Assembly (NCBI GenBank): GCA_934096535.1
Contig: CAKOMC010000039.1
Location: 1-13,899, forward strand
Direction of reading: 5' to 3'
DNA: 13,899 nt
From: an uncultured Bacilli bacterium
GTDB taxonomy: Bacteria > Bacillota_I > Bacilli_A > RF39 > UBA660
Each line of letters begins with the position of its first letter. Within the stretch, counting starts at the first letter, position 1. The position numbers were made by a program, and so were the translations under genes. The notes below the pieces were generated by a model. It had not been told where the DNA came from, searched no databases, and saw nothing but the letters and a program-made list of their open reading frames with translations. Shown piece by piece: positions 6,920-13,899 of the stretch.

Positions 6920-8500
6920 CTAAAAGTTAGCATATAAAGGATCTACAGGGATATAACCATCACCATAAGCCCCAAATATAACAATAAATAGTATTAAAGC
7001 ATAATATAAAGTCCAACGAATATAAATTGGCTTTTTACTAATAGCCTCTCTAATGTTAATACCTTTTTCTTTTAAGATACTAATAATTAAAACTATTAAT
7101 AGAGTAACAATTATTATTCGAAAATCAAATTTATCTAAACCTAATTTTAAAATATTTTCTGGAAAATCATTTAAATTAAAGGTAGTAAATATCTTTTTAA
7201 ACATCGAAAGCCCTGCCTGCAAGCCATGAGCACGGAAAAATAATTCACCAAAAATTACTAAAACGGTAGTTTTAAACATTTCTAAAAGACGATAGAAAAA
7301 ATTATTGCGGTTAATATGAAGAAGTTTCAAAGTCTTAAGAACTAAGGGTGAAAATAAATCTGCTAGCACTATTAAAGTAAAATGATAAAGACCAAAGAAG
7401 ATATAATTCCAAGCAGCCCCATGCCACAAACCATTTAAAAGCCAAACTACTAAGAGGGCGATAGCACCACTTAAAAGAGGGCCAAAATGATTACCAAAAT
7501 GTTTACGACCGAAATTAGTTAGTTTTTTTAAATTTTTAGATAAGGATAATGGATAAAAAACATAATCTCTTAAGAAGGCTCCTAAAGTAATATGCCATCT
7601 ACTCCAAAATTCACTAATATTTTTGGAAAAGAAAGGTTGCTTAAAGTTTTCTGGTAATTTAACTCCAAATATCTCAGCACTACCAATTACAATATCCATT
7701 GTTCCTGCAAAATCCATATATAATTGAATCGTATAAAAGCAAGCCCCTGCTAAAATAACGGCTCCGCCAAGACTAGGATAGTTACTAAATATATTTTTTA
7801 CGATAATATTTAGCCTGTCAGCTACAATCATTTTCTTTAACATGCCAAATAAAATTCGTTGATAACCAAAAGTTAAATTTTGATAGTTAAGAGGTTGCCC
7901 GCTATATAATTTTTCAGCGGTATCTTTATAGCGACTAATTGGTCCTTCCATAATACTAGGAAAAAAGGCTAAATAAAGCATTAATCTTCCTAGATTATCA
8001 TCAGCAGCAATGGTCCCATTTTTAACATCAATAATATAGCTTAAGGCTTGAAGTGTGTAAAAGGAAATACCAATAGGCATAATATAATGGGGAACTTTTA
8101 ACTGATAATTTAAGTGAATCAGATTTAAAAGATTATTGATATTATTACCAATAAAACTAGAATATTTTAAGACTATTAAAAGCCCTAAGTGAATGAAAAG
8201 AGCAAGTATTATGACTTTGTTTTCTTGGCGTTTATATTTTTCTTTTACTTGTTTTTTATCTGCACCCGATGCTAACTCTTCTTTTTTCAAACTTTTTAGG
8301 TGTTCAAGCCACAATCCAAAGTGATGAATAGAAAGGCCTGAAAATATTAAGTAGATAATTAATTTTTTACTTAAAAGATAAAAGAAGATAAAACTTGCTC
8401 CCAATAAGATTTTGTAACGATGTTTTTTTGAAGTTAGAAAGTAAAGTATAATGACAATGGGTAAAAATAAGGCAACATACCCTAAATCACAGTATTGCAT
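6920..8500 (-). CDS. MBOAT family O-acyltransferase (DltB/AlgI-like)
   Basis: The protein has 526 residues with about ten or more hydrophobic helices along its length. MBOAT landmarks are in order: MPIGISFYTLQALSYIIDV (141-159), FFPSIMEGPISRY (179-191), YTIQLYMDFAGTMDI (256-270), EFWSRWHITLGAFLRDYVFYPL (297-318) and NGLWHGAAWNYIFFG (356-370). His360 in WHG is the conserved catalytic residue and His303 lies in the RWH motif. These blocks are those of AlgI and DltB, which use an acyl-carrier or similar donor at the inner face and modify a surface polymer outside. With the carrier-protein gene 1 base upstream and an SGNH gene 8 bases downstream, it should be the membrane acyltransferase of this operon. 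The C-terminus (GYIPVDPLYANF) resembles AlgI-type ends. Confidence 0.9.
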   Translation of the reverse strand: MQYCDLGYVALFLPIVIILYFLTSKKHRYKILLGASFIFFYLLSKKLIIYLIFSGLSIHHFGLWLEHLKSLKKEELASGADKKQVKEKYKRQENKVIILALFIHLGLLIVLKYSSFIGNNINNLLNLIHLNYQLKVPHYIMPIGISFYTLQALSYIIDVKNGTIAADDNLGRLMLYLAFFPSIMEGPISRYKDTAEKLYSGQPLNYQNLTFGYQRILFGMLKKMIVADRLNIIVKNIFSNYPSLGGAVILAGACFYTIQLYMDFAGTMDIVIGSAEIFGVKLPENFKQPFFSKNISEFWSRWHITLGAFLRDYVFYPLSLSKNLKKLTNFGRKHFGNHFGPLLSGAIALLVVWLLNGLWHGAAWNYIFFGLYHFTLIVLADLFSPLVLKTLKLLHINRNNFFYRLLEMFKTTVLVIFGELFFRAHGLQAGLSMFKKIFTTFNLNDFPENILKLGLDKFDFRIIIVTLLIVLIISILKEKGINIREAISKKPIYIRWTLYYALILFIVIFGAYGDGYIPVDPLYANF

Positions 8501-8501
8501 A

Positions 8502-8729
8502 CTAATTTTCCTCTAATTTTTGAATCAAATTCCAAATAGCCTGAGCACTGTTAAAATTACTAGGGATAATTTGGGTAGTTGGTACTTCAACATCAAATTC
8601 ATCTTCAATATCACCTATTAAGGAAAGAATTGCTAAACTATCTAATAAATGATTATCTATTAGATGTTCTTCGGTTGTGTAATCGACTTCTGGATTTAAT
8701 TCTTCTAACATTTCTATTAATTTTTCCAT
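8502..8729 (-). CDS. DltC-like acyl/aminoacyl carrier protein
   Basis: The protein has 75 residues. The start is ATG 8729, because AAGGAG lies 7 bases upstream and the upstream decarboxylase stop (8733-8731) is only one base away. A longer reading from 8774 would add 15 unlike residues with no good ribosome site. The carrier motif is LLDSLAIL, with Ser31 as the predicted 4'-phosphopantetheine attachment site. Acidic helix II (GDIEDEFDVEVP) and the ending IIPSNFNSAQAIWNLI are DltC-like. It would carry an activated amino acid as a thioester from the adenylating enzyme to the MBOAT protein, and here possibly present it to the decarboxylase. A phosphopantetheinyl transferase is needed and is not in the window. 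Confidence 0.88.
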   Translation of the reverse strand: MEKLIEMLEELNPEVDYTTEEHLIDNHLLDSLAILSLIGDIEDEFDVEVPTTQIIPSNFNSAQAIWNLIQKLEEN

Positions 8730-8730
8730 T

Positions 8731-9909
8731 TTATTTCTCCTTTCTAGCCATATTAAGAGGATAAGTTTTGACATTATTCCTTACTACCTCAATATGGTTA
8801 TCATTTATTAAAACAACATTGGGTAAATCTCTACTTAAGAATAAACTTATACCCTCAGTCATGGCATAGGCTCCTACTCGTTTAAATGCCAAAATATCGC
8901 CTATTTTAATATTACTTACTTCTAAATCTTTAACTAATATATCATTTATCGTACATAAACTTCCACAAATATTATATGATTCTTTAGGACCAGTCCTAAC
9001 GGGATATAGTAAAACATCAGGATGTTTCATGGCCATCATTTGACCATAATAAGTTATATGATTAATGCCGCCATCAACAATAGCAAAATTGCCAGCAGCA
9101 TTCTTTTTTAAGTCTACAACTTTAGTTAAATAAGTTCCACAAGATGAGGATATGCTACGACCTAATTCTAAGGTAATATGACCTTGATATGTCATATCCT
9201 TTAAATAATTTGAAACACTTGTAAGAAATTCTTTTTCTGTAAATTTTTTTTCTTCTTTAAAATAACTTACAGGTAATCCCAAGCCTAATTCTAATTCTTC
9301 AGCTAAATAACCAAGATTATTCTTTAATTCAGTTAAGAATTCATCAATATAGTCAATATCTTTCTTTATATGTTTTAATAAAAAATGCTGAGTTCCAGAA
9401 AAATAATGTAAACCGATGATATTTAGATATTGATATGAATATCTATTTTCTAAAATCTTTATTACTTCATTTTTACTAAGGCCAAATTGATTATTACTGG
9501 TTAATCTTAATAAAACTTTAATCGTAATTTTTAGTTCTTGCCCTATTTTTTCAATCATATCTAATTGGTTAAGGGATTCAATGGTTATTAAAATTTTTGG
9601 CTCTTTTAAACTTATAATTTCTTTTAATTCTTCATAGTTTTTATAAACGCCAGATACAACCATTTGGGCTGGTTTAATGCCACTATTTGCGGCTATTTTG
9701 TATTCGCCATAAGAACAAAGTTCGAATTTATTAACCATATTTTTTAAAGAAGTGGCTAAGAAAGGATTGGCTTTTAGAGCAAAACACAGATTGATATTAT
9801 CAGGTAAATTATTTTTTAAATAAGTAACTCTTTTTTTTAATTCATTAGTATCAAATACATAACAAGGGGTTTTAACTTGTTTGGTAATTTCTTTATAAAT
9901 TGGCAACAT
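8731..9909 (-). CDS. Fold-type III PLP-dependent decarboxylase (LysA/ODC superfamily)
   Basis: The protein has 392 residues. The alanine-racemase-like barrel has the PLP lysine in FALKANP (Lys46), GLHYFSGTQ (His168 over the PLP ring, as GIHxHIGSQ in DapDC), a phosphate loop LGLGLP (208-213; usually GGGLG), and ELGR (248-251; usually EPGR). The C-terminal beta domain has CGSLCTIND (315-323) with Cys319 in the place of the catalytic Cys of CESxD, and GAYAM (346-350), the PLP tyrosine. The usual meso-DAP contacts are missing: the Glu of CESxD is Thr, and the RPxLY part of DGGMNDLIRPxLY is replaced by INHITYYGQMM (282-292). A related set, carrier-protein-linked decarboxylases (BtrK of butirosin; exosortase-associated decarboxylase with AMP-ligase and ACP), fits the setting better. 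The gene overlaps the adenylating gene by 17 bases and ends 1 base before the carrier-protein ATG. Its true substrate is unknown. Confidence 0.85.
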   Translation of the reverse strand: MLPIYKEITKQVKTPCYVFDTNELKKRVTYLKNNLPDNINLCFALKANPFLATSLKNMVNKFELCSYGEYKIAANSGIKPAQMVVSGVYKNYEELKEIISLKEPKILITIESLNQLDMIEKIGQELKITIKVLLRLTSNNQFGLSKNEVIKILENRYSYQYLNIIGLHYFSGTQHFLLKHIKKDIDYIDEFLTELKNNLGYLAEELELGLGLPVSYFKEEKKFTEKEFLTSVSNYLKDMTYQGHITLELGRSISSSCGTYLTKVVDLKKNAAGNFAIVDGGINHITYYGQMMAMKHPDVLLYPVRTGPKESYNICGSLCTINDILVKDLEVSNIKIGDILAFKRVGAYAMTEGISLFLSRDLPNVVLINDNHIEVVRNNVKTYPLNMARKEK

Positions 9910-11395
9910 ATAATCTTTTTAATTCCTTTCTATCAACTTTACCATTTTTAGTTAGGGGCATATTATCTAGTTTATAATACTTAGTAGGAACCATAAATAT
10001 TGGTAATTCTTTTTTTAAATTAGTATATAATTCTTTTTTGTCGATAGAGCCCACATAGAAACAAACTAATTTTTCTTTATCAGGGATAAATATGGTCGTA
10101 CTTCTTATGACATTAGCCATGTTAGTTATATTTTTATCAATTTCTTCTAATTCAATGCGGTGTCCCATATATTTAATTTGAAAATCACTACGCCCCGCAA
10201 AATAGAGATTGCCATCATGATAATACCCTAAATCACCCGTTTTATACACTATATCTAAATATTTGTTATTGAGTGGGTTTTGGATAAAGGCGGCTTTAGT
10301 TTTAACTAAATCATTATAATAACCTAACGCCACGGTTTTACTTTTAACAATAATTTCTCCCTTAATATCGGGAGCGGTTATTTCTAAGTTGTTATTATCT
10401 AGTAAAAAAACTTGATGATTTAAGAAGGCTTTACCGATAGGAATAACATCATATTTTTGGTGGTTATCAATTATATAATAAGTACAATTACAGGTTATTT
10501 CTGTAGGTCCATAAAGGTTAACAAACTGGGCTTGAGGATAGGCCTCTAACCAATTATTTAAGTGTTTAATAGGCATAATCTCACCACTAAAGAAAATTTT
10601 ATTAATATTTTTAGGCTTTTTATAATCTAGACCATGAAAACTAGAGAGTAAACATAGTGCTGATACTGCCCAGATTAAAGTGGTAACCTTATAATCATCT
10701 AAATAATCTAGTAATAAGGCTGGTTGTGAAAAATATTCTTTAGGAATAATTACGAGCATGGCCCCTGTTTTTAAAGCACTATAAATATCTTTAACGGATA
10801 CATCAAAGTCAAAAGGGGCTTGATTACCAAGACAATCATTTTCTGTTATTTGGAAAGTAGAAGTAAAGGTATCGATAAAAGAAATAATATTATCATGACT
10901 TATTAAGACACCTTTAGGAACGCCTGTAGAACCACTAGTAAAGTTGGCATAAACCGGATCAATACTTAAAGAGGCTTCTCTTCTTATTTTTAGTAAAGAG
11001 GAATCAATTTCTGATTTAACTATATCTTCATAACAATAAATAGTTTTATCGGGAAAATAAGTATGGGCTGTTTCTAAATGTTCATAGTCGGTTAAAATAA
11101 AATTGCTTTCTAAAACTTGTAAAATGTCATTTAATCTTTTAGCGGGTAAGGAAGTATTTAGTAGAGTATAAAAGCAACCAGCATAAAGACTTCCCATAAA
11201 TAAGGAAACACACGAAGCACCTTTTTCCATATAAATGGGGATGGGACTTCTAGGAGAAACCTTCGCCGCTAAAAAGGAGCCAATTTTTTTACTATCTTCT
11301 TTTAAATCTTGATAAGAGATAAAATGTTTAATATCTCTTATCCCATTGATATTATTAACATCAATATTTTCTAAGTATTCTAATACATTATTCAT
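9893..11395 (-). CDS. DltA-like amino-acid adenylating enzyme
   Basis: The protein has about 500 residues and is an ANL-superfamily amino-acid:carrier-protein ligase. Using residue numbers from the upstream GTG (11404): A3 is TSGSTGVPKGV (156-166); A4 is APFDFDVSVKD with Asp201 in the place that binds the substrate alpha-amino group; A5 is NLYGPTE (296-302); A7/A8 is YKTGDLG...GRSDFQIKYMGHRIELEEID (387-423); A10 is NGKVDRKEL with Lys489, the catalytic lysine. The overall layout follows DltA. However, the stretch after the core Trp reads WAVSALCLLS, whereas DltA has a WVSTPSFVQMCL-type sequence containing the Cys linked to D-Ala selectivity. D-alanine is therefore not assured. ATG 11395 is preferred over the GTG nine bases upstream; neither has a clear ribosome site. 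It is the first gene of the dlt-like operon, just after the kinase gene. Confidence 0.87.
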   Translation of the reverse strand: MNNVLEYLENIDVNNINGIRDIKHFISYQDLKEDSKKIGSFLAAKVSPRSPIPIYMEKGASCVSLFMGSLYAGCFYTLLNTSLPAKRLNDILQVLESNFILTDYEHLETAHTYFPDKTIYCYEDIVKSEIDSSLLKIRREASLSIDPVYANFTSGSTGVPKGVLISHDNIISFIDTFTSTFQITENDCLGNQAPFDFDVSVKDIYSALKTGAMLVIIPKEYFSQPALLLDYLDDYKVTTLIWAVSALCLLSSFHGLDYKKPKNINKIFFSGEIMPIKHLNNWLEAYPQAQFVNLYGPTEITCNCTYYIIDNHQKYDVIPIGKAFLNHQVFLLDNNNLEITAPDIKGEIIVKSKTVALGYYNDLVKTKAAFIQNPLNNKYLDIVYKTGDLGYYHDGNLYFAGRSDFQIKYMGHRIELEEIDKNITNMANVIRSTTIFIPDKEKLVCFYVGSIDKKELYTNLKKELPIFMVPTKYYKLDNMPLTKNGKVDRKELKRLYVANL

Positions 11396-11418
11396 AAAAA
11401 TCACAATTACTATTTTAA

Positions 11419-11452
11419 AAGATAAAGTTTAAAATAGCATAAACTTTATCTT
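11419..11452. repeat. 12-bp inverted repeat between kinase and dlt-like operon (terminator, attenuator or operator)
   Basis: Perfect arms AAGATAAAGTTT (11419-11430) and AAACTTTATCTT (11441-11452) enclose a 10-base loop. It lies between the kinase stop (11461) and the ATG of the adenylating gene (11395). The U-run after the stem on the minus strand is short (CUUUUAAAA), so as an intrinsic terminator it would be leaky. A possible -10 box lies in its loop, so it may instead be an operator. Confidence 0.6.
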
Positions 11453-11464
11453 AATTTTTCTTAA
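11436..11464 (-). promoter_or_regulatory. Possible internal promoter for the dlt-like operon
   Basis: The minus strand has TTAAGA (11464-11459, covering the kinase stop codon), a 17-base spacer and TATGCT (11441-11436). Each box matches the sigma-A consensus at four of six positions. The -10 sits in the centre of the inverted repeat, so a protein bound there would block it. Confidence 0.35.
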
Positions 11465-13035
11465 GAATCTTTTTTTAATTTAATTAAAAAGATGGTTTTC
11501 CATTTTCCTTTGCTGTTTTTAAGTTCAATACTCCCATCATTTAACTCGACTAATCTTTTAACTATAGCCATTCCTAAGCCACAACCTTTACCGCTAGTTC
11601 TGGCCTCATTACTAGTAACAAAGGCATTAAATATAGTATCTTTAATATTATTGGCAACGCCAATGCCATTATCTCCAATCCTGAGATAAACATGCGTTTT
11701 ATCAGAAGTAATTTTAAAGTAAATAGTTACGCCCGATTTATTATATTTCATCGTATTACTAATTAAATTATCATATATTCGTTTAAAAGCATTAAAATCA
11801 ATATTTACAAAGATTTCATTATCAGGAATATCAACTTCAATATTAAACTTATTTAGTTCTATTTCATTATATTTTTCAGCTAAATAATCTTTAGTCTTGC
11901 TATTTATATCTATTCTTTCTTTATTTAATTTATACTCAGGATGTTCCATATTAATATAGGAAAACAAGCTTTCTAACTGACTTACAGCAATAATACTTTT
12001 ATTATAAATAGCATACATATATTGCTCTTTTTTAATATCAGGAACTAATTCGTCAATAAAGGCCTTAGAATAACCTTGAATTACAGTAAGTGGTGTTTTT
12101 AAATCGTGAGAAACATCAGCAATTATTCTTTGCCGTTCTTGATACATTTGCATTTTTTCATCTAAGGCTTTATTTAATCTAGTCATTAATTTATTAAAAC
12201 TATCTGTTATATCTTTAAATTCTTTTGGTAAGTTATTACTTGTAACATCTAATTTATCGCCATTTTGATATTTACAAATAGCATTACTTAAAGTGTTTAG
12301 GCTTTTTTTCATTTTTATTACAAAGAGCCAAGAACTAATTAAGACTAACAATATCATTATAGGAATACCAATTATCCAGACCATTTTACTTTTATTAACG
12401 GCGGCATTATAGGTATCCATAGTAAAACTTGGACTTACAAAGATTAAAATTCTGGCTTGATTATCATAAGTAGCATAGTCATATCTTTCAATACTTTTGT
12501 TATCTTGATATATTCCTCTTATTAGCTCTAATTGATGAGGAGTAATAGTAGTATAATCTTTAAATAAGTTGCCCCCGATTATTTTATAATCAGAATCAAG
12601 TTGGACATAACCTGTAGCAATATTACTAGAAGTATCTTCATCATAAATAGTTTCATATAGTTCATAAATTAAATTACCTTTTTCATCTTTACGCGAAATC
12701 ATATCATAGTATACATCGTTAGCACTATTATTAATAAAATAAATATCTTCAGGATTAAGATTATCAGTAATATTTTTATCTGATGTATATAAAAGGGTTA
12801 GGGTTTCATCATAAATTGCAAAGTTACTACCACTTATTTTTTGAATAGGTATTCGGTTAAAAGCATCATTTTTTAGGGCATCTTCATAATTTAATAAGTC
12901 ATAGATAGTAGAAAAGCTATTATTTAAAATGTAATTGCTAATATAATTCCCAATAAAACAGAAAGCCGCTACTAAAAGGGCTAAAACCCAGAATTGAATT
13001 AAGCAAATAGTTATTAAACTTTTATTTTTCTTCAT
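11461..13035 (-). CDS. Membrane sensor histidine kinase
   Basis: The protein has 524 residues. Membrane helix 1 is about 8-30 and helix 2 about 218-240, leaving an outside sensor region of roughly 185 residues with many Asp, Asn and Tyr (for example FAIYDETLTLLYTSD, a PAS/Cache-like strand pattern). A HAMP-like linker (about 241-295) follows. The H box is DVSHDLKTPLT, with His310 as the phosphorylated residue. The ATPase domain has an N box DNLISNTMKY (422-431), DNGIG (455-459) and GKGCGLGMAIVK (482-493). It should phosphorylate the response regulator encoded immediately upstream, whose 3' end overlaps the kinase start by 14 bases. Adjacency to a dlt-like operon recalls two-component systems that control cell-surface charge (DltRS, GraRS), but the signal cannot be read from sequence. 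Confidence 0.93.
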   Translation of the reverse strand: MKKNKSLITICLIQFWVLALLVAAFCFIGNYISNYILNNSFSTIYDLLNYEDALKNDAFNRIPIQKISGSNFAIYDETLTLLYTSDKNITDNLNPEDIYFINNSANDVYYDMISRKDEKGNLIYELYETIYDEDTSSNIATGYVQLDSDYKIIGGNLFKDYTTITPHQLELIRGIYQDNKSIERYDYATYDNQARILIFVSPSFTMDTYNAAVNKSKMVWIIGIPIMILLVLISSWLFVIKMKKSLNTLSNAICKYQNGDKLDVTSNNLPKEFKDITDSFNKLMTRLNKALDEKMQMYQERQRIIADVSHDLKTPLTVIQGYSKAFIDELVPDIKKEQYMYAIYNKSIIAVSQLESLFSYINMEHPEYKLNKERIDINSKTKDYLAEKYNEIELNKFNIEVDIPDNEIFVNIDFNAFKRIYDNLISNTMKYNKSGVTIYFKITSDKTHVYLRIGDNGIGVANNIKDTIFNAFVTSNEARTSGKGCGLGMAIVKRLVELNDGSIELKNSKGKWKTIFLIKLKKDS

Positions 13036-13720
13036 ATGGCACCAATTTATAGCCTAAACCTCTTACCGTTATAATATATTTAGGATTAGTGGGATTATTT
13101 TCGAGTTTACTTCTTAAGTTAGAGATATGGACCATCATAGTATTATCATCACTATCACAATAATCGCCATTAATATATTCATATATTTGGGATTTAGTAA
13201 ATACACGATTTGGTGATTGCATAAACATAACCATCATTTTCATTTCAGTAGAAGTTAGAGGAATGATTTTATCATCTTTTTTTAAGATATATTTATCCAT
13301 TTCTAAAGATAGATTTCCAACTTGAAGGATATTACTATTACTATCGGTTCCAAGTTTTAAAAAGCGGCGCAAAATGGCCTCAACATATGCCACAACTTCT
13401 AAGGGATTAAAAGGTTTTGTAATATAGGCATCGGCACCTATTTTCAGTCCTAAGACTCTGTCTGTATCAGTTGTCTTAGCGGATATTATAATAATTGGGA
13501 TATTGCTTATCTTCCTAATTTCTTTTATTAAGGTATAGCCGTCCATTTTGGGCATCATTATATCAACTAGGGCTATATCTATTTTTTCTTTTTTTAAGAT
13601 ATCAAGTGCCATTAAGCCATCACTAGCGGCAGATGTGATATAATTACTGCTTTCTAAATATAGTCTTAATAGCTCTACAATGTCGGTATCATCTTCAACA
13701 ATTAATACTTTATTGTGCAT
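13022..13720 (-). CDS. OmpR/PhoB-family response regulator
   Basis: The protein has 232 residues. Receiver domain 1-120: acidic pair E9/D10/D11, phosphoacceptor Asp53 in ALVDIMMPKMDG, Ser80 in IIIISAK, and Lys102 in TKPFNP. The winged-helix DNA-binding domain is about 130-232, with LTSTEMKMMVMFMQSPNRVF, the recognition-helix region NTMMVHISNLRSKLE and the C-terminal hairpin YIITVRGLGYKLV. It is a transcription regulator activated by the kinase encoded next to it. AGGGTG lies about 9 bases before ATG 13720. Its likely targets are this operon's own promoter and the downstream surface-modification genes. All of these genes point the same way. Confidence 0.95.
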   Translation of the reverse strand: MHNKVLIVEDDTDIVELLRLYLESSNYITSAASDGLMALDILKKEKIDIALVDIMMPKMDGYTLIKEIRKISNIPIIIISAKTTDTDRVLGLKIGADAYITKPFNPLEVVAYVEAILRRFLKLGTDSNSNILQVGNLSLEMDKYILKKDDKIIPLTSTEMKMMVMFMQSPNRVFTKSQIYEYINGDYCDSDDNTMMVHISNLRSKLENNPTNPKYIITVRGLGYKLVPYEEK

Positions 13721-13758
13721 AAAATCATCACCCTTTAATCGTTTTTGTTAACATTTCT

Positions 13759-13787
13759 AGGATATTACACTTTAAATTTAAAGTCAA
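13759..13787 (-). promoter_or_regulatory. Promoter of the two-component operon, with internal palindrome
   Basis: The minus strand has TTGACT (13787-13782), a 17-base spacer and TATCCT (13764-13759); transcription would start near 13752. A perfect 16-bp palindrome, ACTTTAAATTTAAAGT (13769-13784), overlaps the -35 box and fills most of the spacer, so it could be an operator. The rest of the right end (13788-13899) shows no gene or clear element. Confidence 0.55.
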
Positions 13788-13899
13788 TTACCTATTTTCA
13801 TTAATTATTAGAGTTGGATAGAACAGGGATTAAAATAATCATTATTAATAATTTCTATTGTTAATTAGTATGACAAATAACTTTTTTATTAATTTTGAG

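Noticed and set aside
8502..8774. Longer carrier-protein reading starting at 8774
   Set aside because: The extra 15 residues do not resemble a carrier protein and lie inside the decarboxylase gene; AAGGAG fits ATG 8729.
8731..9909. Alanine racemase supplying D-Ala to a normal dlt pathway
   Set aside because: The C-terminal Cys motif, the ELGR motif and the ALKANP lysine context are those of fold-type III decarboxylases; the racemase lysine context VKADAYGHG is absent.
1..13899. CRISPR arrays, tRNA/rRNA genes, insertion sequences, prophage genes
   Set aside because: No repeat-spacer pattern, tRNA-like cloverleaf, transposase or phage structural gene was seen.

Overview
This window comes from a low-GC Gram-positive (Firmicutes/Bacillota) chromosome, probably an uncultured gut-type Bacilli or Erysipelotrichia relative. 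The evidence is the strongly AT-rich sequence, clear AGGAGG-type ribosome sites, a leucine T-box leader, and the divergent yceD/tmcAL (ylbN/ylbM) pair. The standard code fits: every long gene stays open with TGG as Trp, and all twelve complete genes stop at TAA or TAG.

Left part (1-5320). A divergent promoter region separates yceD (partial, leaving the left edge) from tmcAL. A bidirectional terminator at 1641-1678 divides tmcAL from a leftward operon. That operon runs T-box leader, orf136 (three-helix membrane protein), leuS, then a GNAT acetyltransferase. The leader has a CUU (Leu) specifier and a textbook AAGGTGGTACCGCG box, so the operon should respond to uncharged tRNA-Leu. The LeuRS has altered residues in its editing pocket.

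Right part (5318-13720), all leftward. An OmpR-family response regulator and a membrane histidine kinase are followed directly by a tightly packed dlt-like operon: DltA-like adenylating enzyme, fold-type III PLP decarboxylase, DltC-like carrier protein, DltB/AlgI-like MBOAT acyltransferase, and DltD-like membrane-anchored SGNH protein. A SleB-like wall hydrolase gene without an obvious signal peptide comes last. In a normal dlt operon D-alanine is activated, loaded on DltC and moved by DltB/DltD onto teichoic acid. Here a decarboxylase sits between the A and C genes, with a 17-base overlap on one side and a 1-base gap on the other. This suggests that the amino acid is decarboxylated before or while it is on the carrier, so the cell surface would be decorated with something other than D-alanine. 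That is the main candidate for an undescribed system here.

Other points of interest are a hairpin that would bring a distant Shine-Dalgarno next to the yceD start codon, an inverted repeat centred on a possible promoter between the kinase gene and the dlt-like operon, and a 16-bp palindrome inside the response-regulator promoter.
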